Assembly: GCA_017302755.1 (NCBI GenBank) | Contig: JAFLCR010000153.1 | Location: forward strand, 1 to 5,536 | Length of the DNA stretch: 5,536 nucleotides | Direction of reading: 5' to 3' | Origin: Alphaproteobacteria bacterium | GTDB lineage: Bacteria; Pseudomonadota; Alphaproteobacteria; Rickettsiales; JAFLCR01 | Part shown: positions 1 to 4,831 of the stretch, piece after piece | Layout of the letters: each line of letters begins with the position of its first letter | Numbering within the stretch: position 1 is the first letter of the stretch | Made by a program: the position numbers and the translations under genes | Notes under the pieces: generated by a model | Database searches by the model: none | What the model was told of the DNA's origin: nothing | What the model saw: only the letters and a program-made list of their open reading frames with translations

Positions 1-873
1 CCCGGCGCGCCGCTGGTGGTTACCACCGATACGCTGGTGGCGGGCGTGCATTTCTTTCCCGATGACCCGCCGGAAGCCGTGGCCCGGAAGGCGCTGCGCG
101 TCAATCTCTCCGATCTCGCGGCGAAGGGAGCGGAGCCTTATGTGTATTTCCTGAACCTTTCCGTGCCGAATGCGGTTGGGGAATCCTGGTGGGAAGCATT
201 TGCCCGAGGGCTTGCAGAGGATCAGTCCTTGTATGGCATCGCGCTGGCGGGCGGCGATACCACTTCCACACCCGGCGCACTGACGATTGGTATTACGGCA
301 CTGGGCAGGACGGCGAAACCCTGGCTCAGGAGCATGGCAAAAGAGGGCGACGCCCTGTTCGTCACTGGCACGCTTGGAGATGCGGCGCTCGGGCTTAAGT
401 TACGGCGTGGGGAAATAAGGGGTGTTTCCATGGAGGCGGAAGCTTTCCTGAAGCGACGCTATCTCCTTCCGGAGCCAAGGCTGGGGTTGCGCGTTCTTGG
501 CGATTTCGTGCATGCGGCTATCGATATCTCAGACGGTCTTGTTGCCGACCTCGAGCATCTGTGCGAGGCATCGGGACTGGGTGCGGAAATCGCTTTTGAT
601 GATCTTCCGCGCTCCGCCGCGGCTCAGGAAATTTTAACGACGCATGTGAATTTAACCTCCGCCATCTATGCTGGCGGCGATGACTATGAAATCCTATTTT
701 CCGCTGCTGCTGAAGATGCCGATAAGATCTTCACTTTGGCCAAGGAAATGAACCTGCGCGTCAAGCGGATAGGCTCCATGCAAAAATCGCGGGGGATGGT
801 GCTGACGGACAGCCATGGCATGCCTCTGCTGATTTCGGAAAAAGGCTTTCGCCATTTTCACAGTCTTTCCTAG
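1..873 (+). CDS. thiL: Thiamine-monophosphate kinase ThiL, 5'-truncated by window edge
   Basis: ThiL phosphorylates thiamine monophosphate with ATP to give thiamine diphosphate, the last step of the cofactor pathway, in the cytoplasm. The reading frame is open from base 1 to the TAG at 871-873, giving 290 visible residues. E. coli ThiL has about 325, so the N-terminal part, including the family's GDD metal-binding motif, lies outside the window. Family landmarks appear in order (residues counted from base 1): TDTLVAGVHF at 9-18, NLSDLAAKGA at 35-44, the aspartate-bearing GGDTT at 84-88, VTGTLG at 121-126 opening the second domain, IDISDGL at 174-180 and GGDDYE at 225-230. These match the PurM/ThiL-type ATP-binding fold. 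The in-frame GTG at base 16 is internal and is not the start. No clear terminator follows; a 114-bp gap separates it from the next gene. The assignment is close to certain. Confidence 0.97.
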   Translation, partial: PGAPLVVTTDTLVAGVHFFPDDPPEAVARKALRVNLSDLAAKGAEPYVYFLNLSVPNAVGESWWEAFARGLAEDQSLYGIALAGGDTTSTPGALTIGITALGRTAKPWLRSMAKEGDALFVTGTLGDAALGLKLRRGEIRGVSMEAEAFLKRRYLLPEPRLGLRVLGDFVHAAIDISDGLVADLEHLCEASGLGAEIAFDDLPRSAAAQEILTTHVNLTSAIYAGGDDYEILFSAAAEDADKIFTLAKEMNLRVKRIGSMQKSRGMVLTDSHGMPLLISEKGFRHFHSLS

Positions 874-987
874 TGTTTCTTTGCTTGCGTTTACAGGCGG
901 CTATGCTTAAGTCACAAAAGCTTCATGTTTCGATGGCATAAATTGTAATCCATATCCGTTCATCTTCAGCGATAGCTCTCCCCCTCT

Positions 988-1539
988 ATGGTCGCCATGC
1001 AATACACTATCCACTTGCCGCGGGATTACGATTCCGCGCTGATCCGCGCGCGGGTGGAACAACGGAGCAAGCTGTTCGACAATCTGCCGGGGCTTGCCCA
1101 TAAAACCTTCCTGTTCAGCGAGCAGGATAACATTTATGCCCCGTTCTATATCTGGAAGGATTACAACGCCGCGCAGAAATTCCTGATGGATGATCTGTTC
1201 AAGGGCGTGATCGAAACCTTCAGCCGCCCGCGCGTGCGCACCTGGAGCGTGCTGGCCTCGCTTTACGGCAACCGCGCCCATCAGCCGACATTCTGCGTGA
1301 TGGAAGGCGATCTGATCGCCCCCGATGAAAAGCTTCCAGCGCTGCTCGAGCGTGAGCGTAAAAACCAGGAGAAGCTGAAAGAGAAGCATGACGGTTTGTA
1401 TTTCCATGCCATTGCGCTCGATGCCGATCGCTGGGAAATCATCCGCTACAGCTTGTGGCGCGATCGCAAAAGCGCCGCGAAGCTCGACGCTGACATCATT
1501 CAGCACTATGACGTGCTGCATGTCTCCGAGCCGAAATAA
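988..1539 (+). CDS. DUF4865 family protein
   Basis: This 183-residue cytoplasmic protein is recognised as DUF4865 from its opening MVAMQY...LPRDYD (1-14), the LPGLAHKTFL stretch (33-42), NIYAPFYIWKD (48-58), the RPRVRTWSVL block (80-89) and the C-terminal DADRWEIIRYSLWRD (145-159). Its length is typical of the family as I know it. The family has no established reaction; ferredoxin-like/dimeric barrel architecture is my inference. The halves look related: IWKDYNAAQKF (55-65) and LWRDRKSAAKL (156-166) align without a gap. I see no signal peptide or membrane segment. The ATG at 988 is chosen because family members begin with Met-x-Ala-Met-Gln-Tyr; the ATG at 997 is the alternative. No Shine-Dalgarno precedes it; instead there is a 12-base pyrimidine tract. 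A weak promoter-like pair (TTGCTT at 881, TATGCT at 902, 15-base spacer) lies upstream. The stop is 2 bp from the convergent bamE stop. Confidence 0.87.
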   Translation: MVAMQYTIHLPRDYDSALIRARVEQRSKLFDNLPGLAHKTFLFSEQDNIYAPFYIWKDYNAAQKFLMDDLFKGVIETFSRPRVRTWSVLASLYGNRAHQPTFCVMEGDLIAPDEKLPALLERERKNQEKLKEKHDGLYFHAIALDADRWEIIRYSLWRDRKSAAKLDADIIQHYDVLHVSEPK

Positions 1540-1553
1540 GATTAGTCTTTCGG
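1531..1553. other. Small inverted repeat across the convergent stop codons
   Basis: CCGAAA at 1531-1536 is the perfect reverse complement of TTTCGG at 1548-1553, with an 11-base loop. The loop contains the stop codons of both convergent genes (TAA at 1537-1539 and the bamE stop at 1542-1544). It could be a weak bidirectional end signal, but the stem is only 6 bp and no T-run follows on either strand. A functional terminator is therefore doubtful. Confidence 0.22.
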
Positions 1554-2042
1554 TGCGCCTGAATTGCGGTTGAACTTGCCGAAATTGCCGAGCAACTGCT
1601 CCATCACGCCCATGCTGTGCCCCTCGGTGGGGGTGATGTCCTTGGCGATGGCGACTTTCACGCCGTCCTGAAGCCCGTAGTGATCTATTTCCTGCACTTG
1701 CCCGGCCTCATCGAAATACAGGGCAAGCACTTCCTGCTCCACGGTTTTGGGCTTCAGGAAGGCCATGGTTTCCTTGCGCTGTGAAACGTAGTACCAGGTT
1801 TCCGGCCCGAAGGTGGAATGGCTGGACGGCGTGCCGAGCAGGGCGAGCACGTCATCGCGCGAGCTGCCTTTCTGGATCTTTGGCATGCTTTCGGCGATGC
1901 GCATATGCCCGCGTTGCTCCACAATCGGCGAGCAGGCGGTGGTAAGTAGCAAGGCGGCGACCATCAACGCGGTGGGCCGCCATTGGCAAACGCCACGGCG
2001 GCTGCTACATACGGATGAGGTTTTCAGCACGGATTCAGGCAA
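1542..2042 (-). CDS. bamE: Outer membrane protein assembly factor BamE (SmpA/OmlA lipoprotein)
   Basis: BamE is a small lipoprotein on the periplasmic face of the outer membrane that helps the BamA complex insert beta-barrel proteins. The 166-residue product has an arginine-containing N-region, a hydrophobic stretch (about 25-35) and a lipoprotein cysteine at 37 in LLLTTAC. Position -3 of the lipobox is Thr rather than the usual Leu. The SmpA/OmlA domain follows: an iron-clad run of family positions at MPKIQKGSSRDDVLALLGTP (53-72), the FGPETWYYVS strand (78-87), LALYFDEAGQVQEI (106-119), and the TPTEG...QLLGNFGKF tail (137-157) seen in alphaproteobacterial BamE. The longest start is a TTG at 2042, with AAGAG nine bases upstream; a GTG at 2030 (codon 5) is a fair alternative. 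The ATG at codon 27 would leave too short a signal peptide. The gene diverges from the cytochrome chaperone gene with no intergenic space. Function is secure; the start is not. Confidence 0.93.
   Translation of the reverse strand: MPESVLKTSSVCSSRRGVCQWRPTALMVAALLLTTACSPIVEQRGHMRIAESMPKIQKGSSRDDVLALLGTPSSHSTFGPETWYYVSQRKETMAFLKPKTVEQEVLALYFDEAGQVQEIDHYGLQDGVKVAIAKDITPTEGHSMGVMEQLLGNFGKFNRNSGAPKD
1983..2011 (+). promoter_or_regulatory. Candidate promoter for the cytochrome chaperone gene, inside bamE
   Basis: TTGGCA (1983-1988, 5 of 6 matches to the -35 consensus) is separated by 17 bases from TACATA (2006-2011, only 3 of 6 to the -10). Transcription would begin near 2018, leaving a leader of about 24 bases before the ATG at 2042 and missing the in-frame ATG at 2015. 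The elements lie within the bamE signal-peptide codons. Spacing and position fit well, but the -10 is poor. Confidence 0.33.
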
Positions 2043-2605
2043 TGTGGCAGGCTCTTAAGAAATGGTTGCAGACGCCGCCCGAAAGGGAGGCGGCGCATCG
2101 GCTCTATACTACACTGGTGGCACGGGCGCGGAACCCCTTTTTTTACTCGCAGGCGGGGGTGCCGGATACGGGCGAAGGGCGCTTCGAGATGATCGTCCTG
2201 TTCGTGGCGCTGGCCGATGCCCGCCTTGCGGCGGCGGGCGAGGGCTCCAAGGCGCTCAGGCGCCAGCTGGCGGAGGTGCTGGTGGATGACTTCGACCGCT
2301 CCCTGCGCGAGATGGGTGTAGGGGATTTGAGCGTTGGCAAGAAGGTGCGGACCCTGGCCGGATCGGCGCATCTGCGGCTGCGCGGCTATGCGGAGTGCGC
2401 GGTCGATCCCGCGCGTTGCGCGGGCCGGCTGGGCACCTATTTACGCCAGCACACGCCCTCGCTGGAGGGATTGCGTGAGGAGGTGCTGGCCCAGGGGATC
2501 ATGCGGTTTCTTTCGGAGTTGAACGCCGTTCCGCTTCCGCTTCTGGAGAAGGGGTTTCTGGACGCGGAAAAAACCGCTCCTTCTGCCGAAGCATCGCCGC
2601 GATAA
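2042..2605 (+). CDS. Ubiquinol-cytochrome c chaperone family protein (CBP3/UQCC1-like)
   Basis: Relatives of this protein (yeast Cbp3, human UQCC1) assist cytochrome b and bc1 complex assembly. The bacterial members are assumed to act at the inner membrane, though this one has no membrane segment and would be soluble. Taking the ATG at 2042, the product has 187 residues. Family signatures are the early AAHRLYTTLVARARNPFFY (17-35), GVPDTGEGRFEMIVL (39-53) and the diagnostic block DDFDRSLREMGVGDLSVGKK (82-101), followed by HLRLRGYAECA (110-120) where relatives usually have a Phe-Tyr-Gly-Arg...Ala-Tyr motif. Family N-termini begin just before residue 17, so I reject the longer frame from ATG 2015, which would add nine unconserved residues. 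The candidate promoter at 1983-2011 supports this. No good ribosome site precedes 2042 (only AGG two bases away). The alphaproteobacterial DUF177/YceD partner often found downstream is absent here. The last 107 bp overlap the opposing panE gene. Confidence 0.92.
   Translation: MWQALKKWLQTPPEREAAHRLYTTLVARARNPFFYSQAGVPDTGEGRFEMIVLFVALADARLAAAGEGSKALRRQLAEVLVDDFDRSLREMGVGDLSVGKKVRTLAGSAHLRLRGYAECAVDPARCAGRLGTYLRQHTPSLEGLREEVLAQGIMRFLSELNAVPLPLLEKGFLDAEKTAPSAEASPR
2073..2095. other. GC-rich hairpin in the bamE leader / chaperone 5' coding region
   Basis: CGCCGCC at 2073-2079 and GGCGGCG at 2089-2095 are perfect reverse complements around a 9-base loop, giving a stem made entirely of G-C pairs. 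Read on the - strand it would sit about 30 bases upstream of the bamE TTG, within a leader if transcription begins further upstream. Read on the + strand it lies in chaperone codons 11-18. No U-run follows, so it is not a terminator. Chance formation in GC-rich coding DNA is quite possible. Confidence 0.25.
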
Positions 2606-3530
2606 GGTCGATCAACGGCGTTTGCGCGCCGGCCAGCTTCGCGCATTCGCCGACGGCGCCGAGAATCTCCTCGATCTCCATCTTGCGCCCCAGTTCCACG
2701 TCCTGAAGCATGGAGGTGCGGAATGCGCCGAGCTGGCGGGCGATTTTCAAGCGCTCGGGGATGTCCATGTCGAAACGCACGCCCAGCGCGCGGCCGGTTT
2801 CCATCGCCTCTTTCATCATGGATGCAATGAGGTTGCCTGTTTCCGGGTTGTCGAGCAGCACGTCCATGGTGGCGTGCGAGAGGGCGCTGACCGGGTTAGT
2901 GCTGACATTGCCGAGCAGCTTCTGCCAGATTTCCTTGCGAATATCGCCGGTCATCGACGCATCCATGCCTGCGGCGCGGAAAGTTTCATGGATGCGCGTG
3001 AGCCGCGTGCTCATCTCTCCAGAAGGTTCTCCGAGCGGCAGGCGGATGGGTCCCGCCTGCGTCACTTCGCCCGGCTTGGTGATTTCCGAGGCAAGGTAAA
3101 GCACGATGCCAAGTGCCCGTTCCGGCCCGATGGCATTCCAGATTTTGCCGCCGGCATCGACCGATTCCAGATGGGTACCCTCGAGCGCCCCGCCGTGCTT
3201 ATGAAAATACCACCATGGAATACCGTTGACGGCAGTCAGCACCGTGGTCTGCGGGCCAATGAGTGGCATGATATGCGGTAAGGCTCTGGCGAGTGCGTAG
3301 GCTTTCAGCGCTACGATCAGGCAATCGGCGGGCGGAATATCCTCTCCGGGATAGGCAAGGCGCGGATGTGCGGAAACGCGGGTGCCGGCCCTGATGATGG
3401 TGAGGCCGTTGCGCGCGATAACGTTCGCTGCCTCGCCTCGGGCGATTAGCGTAACATCCGCTCCTGAATGAGATAGCGTCCCGGCGAAGGTGCAACCTAC
3501 CGCCCCGGCGCCAAAAATGACGATACGCAT
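2499..3530 (-). CDS. panE: 2-dehydropantoate 2-reductase family protein (PanE/ApbA)
   Basis: PanE reduces ketopantoate to pantoate with NADPH in the cytoplasm, on the way to pantothenate and CoA. The 343-residue product opens with a Rossmann fold carrying GAGAVG at 7-12. Equivalents of E. coli catalytic and binding residues are in place: Lys76 (K72) in VALKAY, Asn102 (N98), Lys204/Asn208/Asn212 (K176/N180/N184) in QKLLGNVSTNP, and Ser273 and Glu285 (S244/E256) at the same 12-residue spacing. It is longer than the E. coli enzyme (303) because of an extra segment around 103-140 (GIPWWYFHKHGG onward) and a charged tail after about 321. This WWYF-containing subfamily often coexists with other reductases, so ketopantoate as substrate is inferred. 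The ATG at 3530 directly precedes the Rossmann strand and is secure, but no Shine-Dalgarno is visible. It follows the 385-codon gene by 56 bp and its 3' end overlaps the convergent chaperone gene. Confidence 0.9.
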   Translation of the reverse strand: MRIVIFGAGAVGCTFAGTLSHSGADVTLIARGEAANVIARNGLTIIRAGTRVSAHPRLAYPGEDIPPADCLIVALKAYALARALPHIMPLIGPQTTVLTAVNGIPWWYFHKHGGALEGTHLESVDAGGKIWNAIGPERALGIVLYLASEITKPGEVTQAGPIRLPLGEPSGEMSTRLTRIHETFRAAGMDASMTGDIRKEIWQKLLGNVSTNPVSALSHATMDVLLDNPETGNLIASMMKEAMETGRALGVRFDMDIPERLKIARQLGAFRTSMLQDVELGRKMEIEEILGAVGECAKLAGAQTPLIDLIAAMLRQKERFFPRPETPSPEAEAERRSTPKETA

Positions 3531-3542
3531 AAGAAACCGTTT

Positions 3543-3567
3543 GAATCGTTCTTTTTATAGCCGATTC
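3543..3567. promoter_or_regulatory. Inverted repeat around a TATAAA box upstream of panE
   Basis: GAATCG (3543-3548) and CGATTC (3562-3567) are perfect inverted copies, 13 bases apart. The spacer, read on the - strand, contains TATAAA (complement of 3554-3559), a good -10 match about 24 bases before the panE ATG. The best -35 at 17-18 bases upstream is poor (TTCCCT at most). This may be a weak panE promoter with a dyad over its -10, or an RNA hairpin in the gap between two co-transcribed genes. Confidence 0.22.
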
Positions 3568-3586
3568 GCTATGGGGAAGGGAAGCG

Positions 3587-4744
3587 TTACGCGGCAAACG
3601 CCATGATTTGCAGCGGTTCGTTGAGCCGGAGCAGGCGGGTGGCGCTCTGGCGCACCTGATCGCGGTCATAGGCTGCGCGTTCCGACACCTGTCCAGGCTC
3701 CAGTTCTTCCGGCGTGTAGACGCTCACTTCCGGGCGCGTGAGCACGGTGTGCTGGTACATGTCGAAGACGGCGGAAACCATATCCAGCATCACGGCTTGG
3801 TCAGGGTTTTCGCGATTGCCGGTTCTGTCCGTCCAGGAGCCGGCGGTGGTGATCGCCTCAGCGTAGCGGCGGATATAACCGAGGCCGATGAAGATCGTAT
3901 TTTCCTCCCTGTTGTAGTAGAGTCCTTCTTCTTCGGGATCGCTGCCATAGATCCAGCGGCGTTCCTGGCTGAAGGCGCGCCCGCAGCAATCCAGGGCGTG
4001 GTCGCGCAGATCGAAGAACCGCGCGACGGTTTCGCGCTCGTGTCCGATCTGCCCGGCAAGGCGGGCGGCGAAATCATCGCCGGAAATACTGGTGAAAACG
4101 GGATGGTAATCTTTGCTTGTATCCACGATGTCCTCAAAGCGGCGCATCTGCTCTCCCGGAGCCAGGGGCACGTCATAGGCGATGTCCATCTCGTTCCCAG
4201 AAGCAAGCAGCTCCAGAAAAACAGTGGCAATCTGCTCAAAGGGAAGCTCCTTGTATCCAACGCTTGCCTGCTGAGCGTCGCTCGCCTGGCACCAGGCGTC
4301 GAACCCTTCCTGCGCCAGCCCTAGGCTGCGCAGCAGCCAGTGGTGGTTTTCTTCCGGGTAAAGCAGTGCCGCGCTGTCCAGCCCGCCGACAGTGAAACGT
4401 GCTCCGGGTTTTCTGAAGCGCGAGCCTGTGTTCATCATGCTGTCGATGCTGTTGAACGTCGTAGCCAGTTTCAGGAAGATCTTGCCGCTGTTGGGATCGA
4501 AATAAGCCCGGCTTCCTCCAACTGTTTCATCGAAGTCATAAATGCCGTCGGGCACAGTCCCTAATTCATTTTCAAACAGCTCGATGCCGATGGCAAGCCG
4601 CTTGCCGATCTGCGCGACGCGCTCCGCCGTCAACGTTGGGCTGTAGAGGCAATGTGCGCGGATATAGGCGTTGAAGGGAGAATCGACGGCCGTGGCTTCC
4701 ACCATCTGCCTGGCATGAGCGCTGGTAATCGCCACTTCCCGCAT
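3587..4744 (-). CDS. Protein of unknown function with apparent internal duplication
   Basis: I do not recognise this 385-residue protein. It has no signal peptide, no membrane segment and an acidic, mixed alpha/beta-looking sequence, so it is probably cytoplasmic. Two regions resemble each other: 41-107 and 236-302. Each begins with a Glu-Arg helix-like stretch, reaches an Ile-Tyr-x-x-Asp element (68-72 and 265-269), then a beta-hairpin-like unit (AYFDPNSGKIFLKL at 80-93; LYYNREENTIFIGL at 275-288), and ends in a helix and Thr/Ala-Gly-Ser. After the first copy comes PEENHHWLL (130-138) and QEGFDAWC (145-152), faintly like the helices of zinc metallopeptidases, but there is no HExxH motif. The ATG at 4744 gives the longest frame and sits about 30 bases downstream of a plausible transcription start; the ATG at 4705 (codon 14) is an alternative. 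Neither has a strong ribosome site. Steady coding character and no overlap suggest a real gene. panE follows 56 bp downstream on the same strand. Confidence 0.85.
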   Translation of the reverse strand: MREVAITSAHARQMVEATAVDSPFNAYIRAHCLYSPTLTAERVAQIGKRLAIGIELFENELGTVPDGIYDFDETVGGSRAYFDPNSGKIFLKLATTFNSIDSMMNTGSRFRKPGARFTVGGLDSAALLYPEENHHWLLRSLGLAQEGFDAWCQASDAQQASVGYKELPFEQIATVFLELLASGNEMDIAYDVPLAPGEQMRRFEDIVDTSKDYHPVFTSISGDDFAARLAGQIGHERETVARFFDLRDHALDCCGRAFSQERRWIYGSDPEEEGLYYNREENTIFIGLGYIRRYAEAITTAGSWTDRTGNRENPDQAVMLDMVSAVFDMYQHTVLTRPEVSVYTPEELEPGQVSERAAYDRDQVRQSATRLLRLNEPLQIMAFAA

Positions 4745-4767
4745 GCGCTAAGGTTCTAGCTGTTATG

Positions 4768-4802
4768 AATTCCCTGCAAACAACATATGTAATCTGGGAA
4801 TT
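4768..4802. promoter_or_regulatory. Inverted repeat AATTCCC-N21-GGGAATT bracketing the promoter -10
   Basis: AATTCCC at 4768-4774 and GGGAATT at 4796-4802 are perfect 7-bp inverted copies in the gap upstream of the 385-codon gene. The 21-base interval contains the proposed -10 box, and one arm lies in the promoter spacer while the other covers the predicted transcription start. That geometry would suit a dimeric repressor site, but a chance repeat in AT-rich DNA is also possible. Confidence 0.3.
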
Positions 4803-4810
4803 TCTGGCAA
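4782..4810 (-). promoter_or_regulatory. Candidate sigma-70-type promoter for the 385-codon gene
   Basis: On the - strand, TTGCCA (complement of 4805-4810, 5 of 6 matches to TTGACA) is followed after exactly 17 bases by TATGTT (complement of 4782-4787, 4 of 6 to TATAAT). Transcription would begin near 4775, giving a leader of about 30 bases to the ATG at 4744. It lies in the 87-bp gap between two - strand genes and is the best promoter match I found in the window. It would make the 385-codon gene, and perhaps panE, a separate unit from the proline-rich gene upstream. Confidence 0.42.
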
Positions 4811-4831
4811 TGTAGAATTTGAGCGTGCACC

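Noticed and set aside
881..907. TTGCTT-N15-TATGCT promoter before the DUF4865 gene
   Set aside because: Spacer is short and the -35 matches only in TTG; TTTACA at 890 is a better -35 but has no good -10 at 16-18 bases. Mentioned under the gene but not called as a feature.
907..1521. 204-codon open frame on the - strand opposite the DUF4865 gene
   Set aside because: It lies almost wholly antisense to a recognised conserved family and its product looks like a GC-driven mirror of that gene, with no family match.
2015..2041. ATG at 2015 as start of the chaperone gene
   Set aside because: The nine extra residues are not family-like, and the candidate promoter predicts a transcript starting just after this ATG.
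2622..3281. 219-codon open frame on the + strand opposite panE
   Set aside because: The - strand encodes a clear PanE with all catalytic residues; this is a shadow frame.
3608..4324. 238-codon open frame on the + strand opposite the 385-codon gene
   Set aside because: The - strand frame is longer, fits the gap structure and has a promoter candidate; the + strand product shows the repetitive His/Gly/Ala mix typical of antisense frames. Since the - strand gene is itself unrecognised, some doubt remains.
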